Counted from the stretch's first letter, positions 32,039 to 40,233 are shown. The stretch is 64,000 bases of DNA from DASUPK01 sp963833375 (GCA_963833375.1 CAWHXR010000004.1:372001-436000), one strand, 5' to 3'. The notes: generated from the letters alone by a model not told the origin. Program-made: numbers and translations.

Positions 32039-32807
32039 GAAGCAGGAAAGAGACCGCCTGCGCGCGCAACGGCGGGCCGCCGAGTCGCAGGACGCGGCCG
32101 CCGATCTGGCCCGAAAGCGCCGGGTGCAGTACCTGAGCCTCGCCGCGTTCGGGGCGGTGGCCGTGATCGTCGCGCTGATCGTGATCAGCCAGTCGGGCGG
32201 CGGTGACAGCGGCGGTGGGGGAGGTACCCCGTCAGACATCAAGGGCGTCGCCGAGGTCAATTCGGAGCTCCAGGGGATCTCGCAGAGCGGCCAGGTGCTG
32301 GGCGACGCCACCGCCCCCGTGACGCTGGTCGAGTTCGGCGATCCGCAGTGCCCGGTCTGCAAGGCCCTCTCCGAGCAGATCGCGCCGCAGGTGATCTCCA
32401 GCGAGGTCCGCGACGGGAAGGTGAAGTACGAGTACGACCCGTATCTGATCATCGGCCCGGACTCGAAACCGGCGATGAAGGCGGCGCTGGCGGCCGGGGA
32501 GCAGAACCGCTTCTGGAACTACCTCCAGCTCTTCTACGTCAACCAGGGCCAGGAGAACTCGGGCTACGTCACCGACGACTTCCTGACGAGTATCGCCAAG
32601 GCGGCCGGCGTCCCGGACATCAACAAGTGGAACCAGTCGCGCGACGACTCGAAGTGGGACGCCGTGCTCTCCAAGGGCACCTCCGACGCCGAGTCCTTCG
32701 GGTTCAACGGCACCCCGTCGCTGGTCGTCAAGGGCCCGAAGGGCACCAAGCCGCTCCAGGGGTTCGGCCTCTCCGAGATCCAGGCTGCGATCCAGCAGGT
32801 CAGCTAG
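32028..32807 (+). CDS. Membrane-anchored DsbA-like thioredoxin-fold protein
   Basis: A 259-residue disulfide oxidoreductase. A charged cytoplasmic N-terminus precedes a helix (YLSLAAFGAVAVIVALIVI, ~35-53) and a Gly/Ser linker. The thioredoxin fold has the active site GDPQCPVCKAL near 108-118. The cis-Pro region is FNGTPSLVVKG. It would introduce disulfides into exported proteins and be recharged by the VKOR partner encoded just upstream. ATG 32028 lies inside the VKOR gene, and a TAGAGT box begins 12 bases before it, so it may also have its own leaderless promoter. Confidence 0.92.
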   Translation: MEGRKQERDRLRAQRRAAESQDAAADLARKRRVQYLSLAAFGAVAVIVALIVISQSGGGDSGGGGGTPSDIKGVAEVNSELQGISQSGQVLGDATAPVTLVEFGDPQCPVCKALSEQIAPQVISSEVRDGKVKYEYDPYLIIGPDSKPAMKAALAAGEQNRFWNYLQLFYVNQGQENSGYVTDDFLTSIAKAAGVPDINKWNQSRDDSKWDAVLSKGTSDAESFGFNGTPSLVVKGPKGTKPLQGFGLSEIQAAIQQVS

Positions 32808-32822
32808 CCACTGGCTGAGGCG

Positions 32823-33551
32823 ATGGCCGCCGCGCGAGGAGACAGAGGTCGCCTGCTGGTCATCACCGCGGATGACTACGGCTACTGGCCGGCCTACAAC
32901 AAGGGGATTCTCGAGGCGATCGAGATGGGGGCGATCGCCTGCGTCAGCGCGATGGTCGACCGCGAGTTCTGCGACGCCGAGCCCCTGCTCGAGACCGGGG
33001 TGGAGATCGGCCTGCACATCGAGTTCGAGGCACGCTGGGGTTCGCGCAGCGGCGCGCCGGCGCGCACCTCGCTGAGGGTCCAGCTCGAGCGCTTCCTCGA
33101 CCTGTTCGGGCGCTGGCCGTCCTTCCTCAACGGGCACAAGCACTGCCACGCTCGCCCGGAGCTGGCGACCCCGGTCTTCCAGCTGGCGCAGCAGGTGGGC
33201 GTTCCGGTTCGCTCCGTGAGCCCGGACCACCGCCAGTGGCTGCGCGAGCGCGGCATCGACACGCCCGATGCGCTGATCGGCCGCACCCGGAGCAACGAGC
33301 CCGCGGAGCCACCCGAGCTGCGCGCCCTTGCGCCGGGCGTGACCGAGTGGGTCACCCACCCCGGCCACCCGGACGCCAGCTCAGGCTCGAGCTACGACAT
33401 CGCCCGGCACGAGGACCTGGCGCTGCTCCAGAAGGTCATGGTCCGCGCCCGCTTCGACGAACCCGTCTGGGGCGATGCGCGGCGCGTCTCGATGAAGGCG
33501 GCCTTCATCCAGGAGCGCGGAGACGTCGAGGAGCCCGCGACCGACTCCTAG
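32823..33551 (+). CDS. YdjC/ChbG-family carbohydrate deacetylase
   Basis: A 242-residue enzyme of the YdjC family, which removes acetyl groups from N-acetylated sugars such as chitooligosaccharides. Visible metal-site motifs are ITADDYGYWPAYNKG near residues 14-28, GLHIEFEA, NGHKHCHARPEL near 101-112 and THPGHPD. No signal peptide is seen, so it is cytoplasmic. It starts 15 bases after the DsbA-like gene. Its TAG stop shares CTAG with the stop of the convergent acyltransferase gene. Confidence 0.85.
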   Translation: MAAARGDRGRLLVITADDYGYWPAYNKGILEAIEMGAIACVSAMVDREFCDAEPLLETGVEIGLHIEFEARWGSRSGAPARTSLRVQLERFLDLFGRWPSFLNGHKHCHARPELATPVFQLAQQVGVPVRSVSPDHRQWLRERGIDTPDALIGRTRSNEPAEPPELRALAPGVTEWVTHPGHPDASSGSSYDIARHEDLALLQKVMVRARFDEPVWGDARRVSMKAAFIQERGDVEEPATDS

Positions 33552-35035
33552 CCGGCCGTCGACTCCTCGCGCTCGCCTTGCCCGTTCTGCTCGGCGGCGC
33601 CCACCTCGACCTCGGCACGCGGCACGAAGCGGCGGAAGATCCCGGGACGCCCGCCGGCTGCCTCGATCAGCTCTCCGATCGAGGCCTCGAGATCCTTGGC
33701 CAGGTCCTGCAGATCGGGCATCCCGTCGTAGTCGCCGATCAGGCCGAAATTGACCTGACCGTCGTAGCTCATCACTCCGATGCAGACCCCCTGGTTCTTG
33801 GCCAGGGGCACCATCGGGAAGACGCGCGCCATCCGGCGACCCATCAGGTACAGCGGGAACTGTGGACCGGGGATGTTGGTGACGACGAGGTTGAAGAAGC
33901 GCTGGCGAGCCTGCAGGCGGGCGGCCTGGCCGGCGACGGTCGGCGGTGCGAAGTCGGCGAGCTGGGTGAGGAGGGTGGCGCCCAGCGCCTGCTTCGACTG
34001 CTTCAGGTCGCCCATGGACTGGCGGATCAGCTGCATCCGCCGCACCGGATCCTCGCACCAGACCGGCAGCGGGGCCATCATGGTCGTGACGCGGTTCCCG
34101 AGTGCGCCGTGCTCCTCAGCGGATCGCACGCTGACCGGGACCATCGCTCGCAGCTCGAGTCCGACCGTGGCGTGGCCGCGGGCTCGCATGTAGCGGCCGA
34201 GGGCGCCCGCGACGGCGGCCAAGATCACGTCGTTGACGGTTCCGCCGAGCTCGTTCTTGACGTGCTTCATGTCCGCCAGCGACGCCCGCACCCAGGCGAA
34301 GCGCCGGTGGGGGCCGACCTCGAAGTTGAAGGGGCTGCGCGGCGCGGCGATCCCCGTCCAGGCGAAGCTACCGGCGGCGGCCACGGACTCGGTCGCCTTG
34401 CGCACGGCGCGGCGGGGGCCGCGCAGCACCCTGCGGAGGCCGCGCGTGATCTCCCGCGGGTGGATCGCGCGATGGACGAGCGCCTCAGAGAGCAGCTGGG
34501 CGCCGCTCGGCTCCGGCTCGGGGATCCAGCGCTCGGGCGGCCTGGGCGGGTCGGCCGGCTCCTTGTCGTGGTCGAAGAGGACCGTGGTGATGTCCACGCC
34601 GGAGACGCCGTCGACCATGCAGTGGTGGGTCTTGCCGATGATCGCGAAGCGTCCGCCCTTCAGCCCCTCGACCAGCCAGAGCTCCCAGAGGGGCTTCGAA
34701 CGGTCGAGCTGCTGGGAGAAGATCCGGGCGGCCAGCACGCGCAGCTGCTGCTCGGAGCCGGGCTCGGGAAGCGAGGTGTGGCGCACGTGGTAGGCGAGGT
34801 TGAGGTGCGGATCGTCGACCCAGACCGGCCGTCCTTGCCCAAACGGCACGAAGCGCAGCTTCTGGCGGAAGCGCGGCACGAGATTCAGGCGGGACTCGAT
34901 GTGGTCCCGGAACTCCAGATAGGGGGGTGCGGGCCCCTCGAAGAGGGTGGTCGAGGCGACGTGCATATGGGTCCCATCTCGCTCCAGATGGAGGAATGAG
35001 GAGTCGAGCCCGGTCAGACGGTCGGCCATCTCCAT
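33548..35035 (-). CDS. Wax ester synthase/diacylglycerol acyltransferase (WS/DGAT)
   Basis: A 495-residue acyltransferase that uses acyl-CoA to esterify diacylglycerol or fatty alcohol, producing storage triacylglycerol or wax. The catalytic HHxxxDG is THHCMVDGVSG near residues 134-144. The conserved GGTVNDVILAAVAGAL, NRVTTMMAPLPV and VTNIPGPQFPLYLMG segments are all present. Start 35035 is favoured because TATGCG lies 12 bases upstream; ATG 35029 (MADRLTGLD) is the alternative. With the AGPS-like oxidase and acyl-CoA ligase in the window it points to lipid storage or ether-lipid chemistry. Confidence 0.92.
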   Translation of the reverse strand: MEMADRLTGLDSSFLHLERDGTHMHVASTTLFEGPAPPYLEFRDHIESRLNLVPRFRQKLRFVPFGQGRPVWVDDPHLNLAYHVRHTSLPEPGSEQQLRVLAARIFSQQLDRSKPLWELWLVEGLKGGRFAIIGKTHHCMVDGVSGVDITTVLFDHDKEPADPPRPPERWIPEPEPSGAQLLSEALVHRAIHPREITRGLRRVLRGPRRAVRKATESVAAAGSFAWTGIAAPRSPFNFEVGPHRRFAWVRASLADMKHVKNELGGTVNDVILAAVAGALGRYMRARGHATVGLELRAMVPVSVRSAEEHGALGNRVTTMMAPLPVWCEDPVRRMQLIRQSMGDLKQSKQALGATLLTQLADFAPPTVAGQAARLQARQRFFNLVVTNIPGPQFPLYLMGRRMARVFPMVPLAKNQGVCIGVMSYDGQVNFGLIGDYDGMPDLQDLAKDLEASIGELIEAAGGRPGIFRRFVPRAEVEVGAAEQNGQGEREESTAG

Positions 35036-35134
35036 GATCGTCGCATACCAACTGTGCGCACCGTCACACATTTACGCAAATTGCGCACTTACCCTGGCCG
35101 GTCGAACAGTCATCAAACAACTCGCCGAGTCGGT

Positions 35135-35265
35135 CCGACGGATATCGACCGAGCGGGGGACCCAAGCAGTTGGGGCGAATGGGGCGGTGTTCCGCCCCTA
35201 GCGGTAATTGGCTCACCGGAGCCGCTGCGAGCCCGTCAGCTAACCCCGTAGGCGCCAGAGAGAGG
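35135..35265 (+). promoter_or_regulatory. c-di-AMP riboswitch (ydaO/yuaA type)
   Basis: The conserved 3' block GAGCCCGTCAGCTAACCCC followed by GTAGGCG is the diagnostic part of ydaO/yuaA riboswitches. It is preceded by GGGGGACCCAAG, a GGGGCGAATGGGGC segment and the GCTCACCGGAGC region expected in the two-lobed fold. It lies directly before an RlpA-like cell-wall gene, the usual actinobacterial context, where c-di-AMP normally turns expression off. Boundaries are approximate. Confidence 0.85.
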
Positions 35266-35278
35266 CAGGTGTATTACT

Positions 35279-35947
35279 TTGCGTCGCTTCCATTGGAGGC
35301 GTCGGCGGGCCGCGCTCGCGCTGCTGCCCGCCACGGCATTGATGATCACCGCAGGCATCGCGAGCGCTTCGACCTCGGTCGCGATCACCGGGATCGCTCC
35401 CGAGGCGACCGCAGCGGGCGGCCCAGCCACCGCAATCAGCCTGAGCGGCCGGCACAACGTGATGGCGGGTCATGCCGTCACCTTCGGCGGCCGCGTCACC
35501 CCAGGCGGCAGCCGCCCGGTCGTCGTGCGGATCGGTGGGCGCAAGCTCACCGCTCACACCCGGGTCGACGGCTCCTACGTCGTGCGCTGGCGTGCGCACC
35601 GCTCCGGTACCTACGGGGTCCGGGCGAGCGTCGCGGACACCTCGTCCGTCCGCTCGCCCCGGCTCACCGTGAACGCCTTCCGGCCGGTCGAGGCCTCCTA
35701 CTACGGCCCCGGCCTCTACGGAGGGGGCCTCGCCTGCGGCGGGACCCTGAGCCCCGGGAAGCTGGGCGTCGCCAACAAGACGCTCCCCTGCGGCTCGAAG
35801 GTCACGCTGCGCTATCACGGCAACACGGTCACCGTGCCCGTGATCGACCGGGGACCCTACGCGGGCACCCGGGAGTACGACCTGACGGCAGCCACCAAGG
35901 CGAAGCTCGGGTTCCCGTCCACGGGGACGGTGCTGACGACGCGGTAG
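35279..35947 (+). CDS. RlpA-like double-psi beta-barrel secreted protein
   Basis: A 222-residue exported protein. The basic N-terminus (RRFHWRRRRAALALLPATAL) leads a signal segment to about residue 30. A beta-sandwich linker domain (VTFGGRVTPGGSRPVVVRIG) follows. The C-terminal RlpA-like barrel runs ~138-222 with ASYYGPGLYGGGLACGGTL, NKTLPCGSKVTL, VPVIDRGPYAGTREYDL and AATKAKLGF. RlpA relatives bind or cleave peptidoglycan glycan strands; the catalytic Asp (DRGPY) is kept. Two Cys could form a disulfide. The TTG start follows AGAGAGGCAGG. Expression is expected to respond to c-di-AMP through the upstream riboswitch. Confidence 0.88.
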   Translation: MRRFHWRRRRAALALLPATALMITAGIASASTSVAITGIAPEATAAGGPATAISLSGRHNVMAGHAVTFGGRVTPGGSRPVVVRIGGRKLTAHTRVDGSYVVRWRAHRSGTYGVRASVADTSSVRSPRLTVNAFRPVEASYYGPGLYGGGLACGGTLSPGKLGVANKTLPCGSKVTLRYHGNTVTVPVIDRGPYAGTREYDLTAATKAKLGFPSTGTVLTTR

Positions 35948-35952
35948 ACGCG

Positions 35953-37083
35953 TCAGCTCGCGAGGTGGAGCTGATCCGCCTCGGACGGCCCGGCCGGCGC
36001 GTCCTCCTCCGGGAGGGCGTCCCGCGCCGGGCCGTTCCTCTTCTCCGACTCTCCCGCGAGGCCCGCCATGCCGACGCCCACCAGGCGCACCGGCGCCTGC
36101 GGGTCGAAGCGCTCGAGCAGCTCCCGCGCCGTCTCGGAGACGGTCTCCAGATCGCAGGTGTGGGACGGAAGGGTGCGAGACCGCGTGTAGGTCTTGAACG
36201 GCTGCAGGCGGATCTTCAGGACCACCGTGCGGCCGCGCCGGCCGTGCGAGGCGAGGCTCTTGCAGACGGACCGCGCCAGTCGCTCGACGGTCTCGTGCAG
36301 GACCTCGCGATCGGTGACGTCGTGAGGAAAGGTCGTCTCGCGGCTCTCGGACTTCCGCACCCGCTCCATGCTCAGCCTGTCGCTGCCGATCCCGTTGGCG
36401 CGGTCGCGTAGACCCCTGCCGTGCTTGGGGCCGAAGGCCCGCTCGAGCAGCTGCGGATCCGCCGCCGCCAGGTCGGAGACCGTCTCGATGCCGATCTCCC
36501 TGAGTCGCTCGGACGTCCGGGAGCCGACTCCCGGCAGCAGGGATGCGGGCTTCCCGCCGACGACCGGCAGCCAATTGCGGTGATCGAGGACGAAGAAGCC
36601 GTCCGGCTTGTCGAGGTCGGAGGCGATCTTCGCCATCAGCTTGTTGGGCGCCAGGCCGATCGAGCAGACGAGGTGGGTGGCCTCCTTGACGAGCCGCTTG
36701 ATCTCCTGCGCCCGCGACTGCGGCACGGGTGAGCCGGAGAGGTCCACGTAGGCCTCGTCCAGCCCGACGACCTCCACCTGATCGCTGAACTGGCGCAGGA
36801 TCTCCATCACCTTCACCGACCCGCGGCGATACAGCTGCATGTCGACCGGGAGCACGGTGAGCTGCGGGCAGCGCCGCCGGGCCGTCACCATCGGCAGGGC
36901 CGAGTGGACGCCGTACTTGCGCGCCTCGTACGAGGCGGTGGTGACCACGCCACGGGGACCGTCGTAGGCGACGACCACCGGCTTCCCCCGTAGCTCGGGA
37001 TGTCGCAGCATCTCGATCGACACATAGAAGGCGTCCATATCGACATGTGCGTAGACGTAGGGCCAGCCCCTCGTGGAGGTCAC
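35953..37083 (-). CDS. dinB: DNA polymerase IV (Y-family)
   Basis: A 376-residue translesion polymerase. Palm and finger motifs are AHVDMDAFYVSIE near residues 12-24, VVTTASYEARKYGVHSAMP-like VTTASYEARKYGVHSALP near 46-63, and the catalytic GLDEAYVDLSG near 103-113. The thumb HhH (KPASLLPGVGSRTSERLREI) and little-finger domain follow. The C-terminal tail has no clear clamp-binding motif. GTG 37083 has TAGGCT 12 bases upstream, so it is predicted leaderless. It converges with the RlpA-like gene, five bases apart. Confidence 0.95.
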   Translation of the reverse strand: MTSTRGWPYVYAHVDMDAFYVSIEMLRHPELRGKPVVVAYDGPRGVVTTASYEARKYGVHSALPMVTARRRCPQLTVLPVDMQLYRRGSVKVMEILRQFSDQVEVVGLDEAYVDLSGSPVPQSRAQEIKRLVKEATHLVCSIGLAPNKLMAKIASDLDKPDGFFVLDHRNWLPVVGGKPASLLPGVGSRTSERLREIGIETVSDLAAADPQLLERAFGPKHGRGLRDRANGIGSDRLSMERVRKSESRETTFPHDVTDREVLHETVERLARSVCKSLASHGRRGRTVVLKIRLQPFKTYTRSRTLPSHTCDLETVSETARELLERFDPQAPVRLVGVGMAGLAGESEKRNGPARDALPEEDAPAGPSEADQLHLAS

Positions 37084-37258
37084 GGTTCCAGCCTACGCGT
37101 CGGCCCTGCCGGAAGCGAGAGGGCGCGATCGGCTAGAGCCAGGACCGCCGCGATGCCCCGATGACAACCTCGAACCGAGCAGAAATTCACCGACGCGAGG
37201 TCCGGCCTCCCGCGAATTGCGCCAGCAGCGGGAAGCCAAACGACGAAGGAGGCAGCCG

Positions 37259-37396
37259 ATGAACCACGCGACCGCCGCCGCCTCCCGTCCGAGGGGGAGG
37301 GTCGAGTTGCGGCCTGGGTGCAATAGCAAACCGATGGTCGTTGCGTTAGTTGTGATGTGGGCCACCCTGACCAAGGAGCTGAGCAGTGGCGCCTAG
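37259..37396 (+). CDS. Small hypothetical protein, possible membrane peptide
   Basis: A 45-residue frame with a strong ribosome site (GAAGGAGG, seven bases before the ATG). It has a basic N-terminal half and a short hydrophobic stretch (PMVVALVVMWATL) near residues 25-37. There is no homology I can name. It opens the gene-poor 37.1-38.3 kb segment and may be a remnant of an inserted element. Confidence 0.35.
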   Translation: MNHATAAASRPRGRVELRPGCNSKPMVVALVVMWATLTKELSSGA

Positions 37397-37431
37397 TCCT
37401 TGCCGACCCCGCAGAGCGAGGGTGGATCAGG

Positions 37432-37569
37432 GTGCCTAAGCGCGCCTGCCTAGAGGTTGGATGTGCTGGCTTCGCTACCCATCGGGGCAGATGTCCGATG
37501 CATCAGCGCCCGGAAGAGCGGGAGACCCACTCCAACGGTCCTTCTAGAAGTCGAAGAAGTGGGAGGTGA
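37432..37569 (+). pseudogene. Zinc-finger fragment resembling the N-terminus of phage HNH endonucleases
   Basis: A 45-residue frame from GTG 37432. It encodes CLEVGCAGFATHRGRCPMH, a C-x4-C...GRC-x2-H pattern typical of the first ~25 residues of phage-encoded HNH nucleases, followed by a basic stretch. The HNH core is missing and the frame stops, so it is likely a decayed fragment. A nearby 16-residue frame (37601-37651, MQAMRKGRPPTYRSSR) resembles the start of a small terminase but is too short to claim. Confidence 0.4.
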
Positions 37570-37682
37570 CGAGGCGAGGGCAACTGCATGAGGAGCCACG
37601 ATGCAGGCGATGCGGAAAGGTCGCCCACCGACGTACCGATCGAGCCGATGAAACGGACGTACCGAGACCAACCAGCCGTTGC

Positions 37683-37825
37683 TTCTAGAGAGGCGGTGCG
37701 GAGCACACACTCCGCAGGGCGGCCTCTCTGGTTGCACCGGAAGCGGCTCCGTACGTACCGTCCTACCCGGATCCCGGTACGCGGGCCGCTTCCACCCTTA
37801 CCGACCCTGCCAGTCGGTGTACCCC
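37683..37825 (+). repeat. Three-hairpin element, copy 1
   Basis: Hairpin 1 pairs AGAGAGGC with GCCTCTCT around an inner GCGGAG/CTCCGC stem. Hairpin 2 pairs GGAAGCGG (37739-37746) with CCGCTTCC (37786-37793) around an inner CGTACCG/CGGTACG stem. Hairpin 3 pairs ACCGAC with GTCGGT and is followed by GTACCCC. The length differences from copy 2 (4 and 11 bases) would break any reading frame but keep every stem. Confidence 0.7.
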
Positions 37826-37966
37826 AGTAAGCGCCCGCCCGACCCGCAGGGTTACGGGCCGGAGGTCCTCAGGGAGCTGGTCTTTGAGAAACGCTCGCAG
37901 CGCAGATCGCCGAGCACGGGGCCTCGTCCGCTGACACATCGCGTCTTTTGGGACAGCGACGTGTTG
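37826..37966. other. Spacer between the two three-hairpin copies
   Basis: About 140 bases with no supported gene. CCCGCAGGGTTACGGG near 37842 could form a small hairpin. Nothing else was recognised. Confidence 0.4.
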
Positions 37967-38092
37967 TCTTTAGAGGGGCGGTTCGGAGCACTCCGCCTCT
38001 CTGGATGCACCGGAAGCGGCCCCGTACCGTCCTGCCCGGATCCCGGTACGCGGGCCGCTTCCACCCTCACCGGTACCTAGTCGGTGTACCCC
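37967..38092 (+). repeat. Three-hairpin element, copy 2
   Basis: Same plan as copy 1. Hairpin 1 pairs AGAGG with CCTCT around CGGAG/CTCCG. Hairpin 2 pairs GGAAGCGG (38012-38019) with CCGCTTCC (38055-38062) around a perfect CGTACCG/CGGTACG stem. Hairpin 3 pairs CACCG with CGGTG, again followed by GTACCCC. The two copies start about 285 bases apart. A further stem (CCCCG/CGGGG) follows copy 2 only. Confidence 0.7.
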
Positions 38093-38120
38093 GGTTACTC
38101 GGGGTTCGTGCCAGCCATGG

Positions 38121-38240
38121 CTACGCCCGCTGCTTCGCCGTCGCGACCTCGACCGGCTTGAGCTTGGCGGCGATCCGCTCCTGCCATACCGCTGACAGGA
38201 ACGGAATCTCAGACTTGTCCATGTCGACGTGGGCGATCAC
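38121..38240 (-). CDS. Small hypothetical protein or gene fragment
   Basis: A 39-residue frame on the minus strand, reading AHVDMDKSEIPFLSAVWQE, then RIAAKLKPVEVATAKQRA. Amino-acid use looks protein-like and the frame ends in a clean TAG. The GTG start has no ribosome site or -10 box at the usual distance, so it may be the tail of a decayed gene. AHVDMD also occurs at the DinB N-terminus (37083) but the rest does not match. Confidence 0.35.
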   Translation of the reverse strand: MIAHVDMDKSEIPFLSAVWQERIAAKLKPVEVATAKQRA

Positions 38241-38297
38241 CTGCGACCGACCGAGATGAGGGCCGGACCCCGACGGAGGGCGCTATGTTGGGCGGCG

Positions 38298-38588
38298 GTG
38301 ACGAACTCGGATGCGAAGAACCTCGAGGCGATCTCCCGGGCGATCGACCAGCACAACTCGAATTGCCCCTTCCCGGCCAGCGAGGTGCGCATGAACCCCT
38401 TCGAGGTCGAGCGCCTGGGCTGGGAGGAGATCCGCGGCCTGCCTATCGTCGCCGACCCGAATCAGGGCACCGGCTCGTTCCGGATCATCTGCTCCCGCGA
38501 CCAGGAGGGCGAGGGCATCGAGGAGGCTGAGGCCCTCGGGATCCCGATCGAGGTCGCCGTGCCGAGCGGCCCGATGCAGAAGCCGTAG
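38298..38588 (+). CDS. Conserved-looking small hypothetical protein
   Basis: A 96-residue soluble protein. It starts VTNSDAKNLEAISRAIDQHN and continues with an ASEVRMNPFEVERLGWEEI segment and DPNQGTGSFRIICSRD. It has no membrane helix or catalytic pattern and looks like a compact alpha/beta domain. GTG 38298 has TATGTT 14 bases upstream, the near-leaderless spacing seen elsewhere in this window, which supports this start. Function unknown. Confidence 0.65.
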   Translation: MTNSDAKNLEAISRAIDQHNSNCPFPASEVRMNPFEVERLGWEEIRGLPIVADPNQGTGSFRIICSRDQEGEGIEEAEALGIPIEVAVPSGPMQKP

Positions 38589-38637
38589 GTCAGGCGGCGG
38601 TGTTCGTGGCCGCCGTTGATGGCGAAGCCGTGCAGCG

Positions 38638-39396
38638 CTAGTTCAAGGCCGCCGCCAGCCGACGGCGGTGCTCCCGAGCCAGCGGGTGGTCGGCGCCCAG
38701 CTCGGTGAAGATCGCGACCATCACGCGGCGCAGCAGGTCCCGGCGCTCCTCGTCGCGCTCGCCGGCCAGCACTGACTGCAGCTGCTCCAGCGCCTCCCCG
38801 GGCTCTCCGCCGTCCCAGGCAGTGAAGGCCGTCTGAAGCTCGTCCGCGCCGGCGCCGTTCGCCGACGCCGAGAGCTCGGCGCGGGCCACCAGCCCGTCGG
38901 CGATGAAGTCGTGGGGAAAGGGACGCAGCAGCTCGAGGGCCTCCTCGGCCTCCCCGCGACCGAGCAGGATCCGGCCGAGCCCGACCGCGGCCGGCACATA
39001 TCGCGGGTCGATCTCCAGCGCCTTCCTGAGCGAATCCTCGTCGCCGGCCTCGGCAAGGCGCTCGGCCTCGGAGGGCACGATCTCGTTCAGGAAGCTCTCG
39101 ATCGCGGCGGGCGGCTGGACCCCGATGAACTCGGCGACGACCTTGCCGTCCTTGAACGCCTTCACGGCGGGGATGCTCTGGATCTGGAAGTCCCGCGCGA
39201 TCCGCTGGTTGGCGTCCGTGTCGACCTTGGCCAGCTCGATCTCGCCGCCCCGCTTCCGCACGGCCTCCTCCAGGGCGGGGCCGAGGGTCCTACAGGGGCC
39301 GCACCACTCGGCCCAGAAATCCACGACCACCGGCACCTGCTTGGAGCGCTCGATGACCTTGGCCTGGAACTCCTGCTCGCTGACCTCGCTGATCAC
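38638..39396 (-). CDS. Thioredoxin with C-terminal TPR-like region (CnoX/YbbN-like)
   Basis: A 252-residue protein. The thioredoxin domain (1-105) has the active site WAEWCGPCRTLGPAL near 28-42 and the cis-Pro SIPAVKAF. The second half is helical repeats (DPRYVPAAVGLGRILLGRGE, then AEEALELLRPF), like YbbN/CnoX, a thioredoxin-fold holdase. Unlike E. coli CnoX (SxxC) it keeps both Cys, so redox activity is likely. GTG 39396 has TAACCT 13 bases upstream. CcdA is encoded upstream on the same strand. Confidence 0.9.
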   Translation of the reverse strand: MISEVSEQEFQAKVIERSKQVPVVVDFWAEWCGPCRTLGPALEEAVRKRGGEIELAKVDTDANQRIARDFQIQSIPAVKAFKDGKVVAEFIGVQPPAAIESFLNEIVPSEAERLAEAGDEDSLRKALEIDPRYVPAAVGLGRILLGRGEAEEALELLRPFPHDFIADGLVARAELSASANGAGADELQTAFTAWDGGEPGEALEQLQSVLAGERDEERRDLLRRVMVAIFTELGADHPLAREHRRRLAAALN

Positions 39397-39486
39397 GTCT
39401 CTGAGGTTAGAGAGGCTGGGACCTTGGCCTCGGAGGCGCCGAGGTGGCGGCGCAGGAAGTGCAACTGGTCCCAGTTCGCTTGGCCC

Positions 39487-40233
39487 TCAGACGTTCGCCG
39501 AGAAGTTGATCCCGAGGCCGTCGAGCCCGTCCTGCGCCCAGCGATTGAAGGTGTCGAACCAGCCCGTCAGGATCGCCACGCCGAAGGCGATCAGGATGAC
39601 GCCGCCGATCGCCATGATCACCGGGTAGTGACGCTTGACCACGGCGAAGGCGGTGGTCATCCGCGTGAACGCGACGGAGGTGAGCAGGAACGGGATCGCC
39701 AGCCCGGCGGAGTAGACGGCGAGCAGGAACGCGCCGTGCGCGGCCGAGCCGGACACGGCGGCGGCCCCGAGGATGGCGGCCAGGGTGGGGCCGATACAGG
39801 GTGTCCAGGCGAGCCCGAACGCGGCCCCGGCGATCAGCGGCCCTCCGGTGCCGGCGCGCTCCAGCAGCGTTTCGACGTGCCATTCCCGATTGAGCTGCGG
39901 GATGAAGAGGGCGGAGATGAAGAAGACGCCCATCGCGATGATCAGCCCGGCCGCGATCTTGTCGAGCATCAACTGGTGCTGCTGCAGCGCGCTGCCGATC
40001 CCTGTGGCGCCCAGTCCGAGCAGGATGAAGATCACCGAGAAGCTGCTTACGAACAGCAGGCTCGGGACGATCACCCGGCGCCAATCGGCCTTCTCCAGGT
40101 CCGCCGCGGCGACACCGGTGACCGCCGAGAGATAGCCCGGGACGAGCGGCAGGACGCAGGGGGAGAGAAACGAGACGATCCCTGCGGCGAGGGCCGTCAG
40201 GACTCCGATTCCTGCGGCGGGGTCAGTGCTCAT
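39487..40233 (-). CDS. ccdA: CcdA-type thiol-disulfide transmembrane protein
   Basis: A 248-residue protein with six membrane helices that carries electrons from cytoplasmic thioredoxin across the membrane, for cytochrome c maturation or disulfide reduction. The redox Cys are in FLSPCVLPLVPGY near 23-35 and LAWTPCIGPTLAA near 143-155. The match with the Pro-flanked Cys of CcdA is good. Located 90 bases upstream of the thioredoxin gene on the same strand, which fits an electron donor relationship. Confidence 0.93.
   Translation of the reverse strand: MSTDPAAGIGVLTALAAGIVSFLSPCVLPLVPGYLSAVTGVAAADLEKADWRRVIVPSLLFVSSFSVIFILLGLGATGIGSALQQHQLMLDKIAAGLIIAMGVFFISALFIPQLNREWHVETLLERAGTGGPLIAGAAFGLAWTPCIGPTLAAILGAAAVSGSAAHGAFLLAVYSAGLAIPFLLTSVAFTRMTTAFAVVKRHYPVIMAIGGVILIAFGVAILTGWFDTFNRWAQDGLDGLGINFSANV

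Noticed and set aside
37588..37830. An 80-codon ORF spanning repeat copy 1
   Set aside because: Indels between the two repeat copies break this frame while conserving the hairpins, so selection is not on the protein.
37683..38092. Integron attC sites
   Set aside because: The spacing and hairpins are suggestive, but no GTTRRRY / RYYYAAC boxes flank the stems and no integrase is present.
37683..38092. tRNA or tmRNA remnants as an integration target
   Set aside because: No acceptor stem, T-loop GTTCGAATC or CCA-like end can be placed on the repeats.
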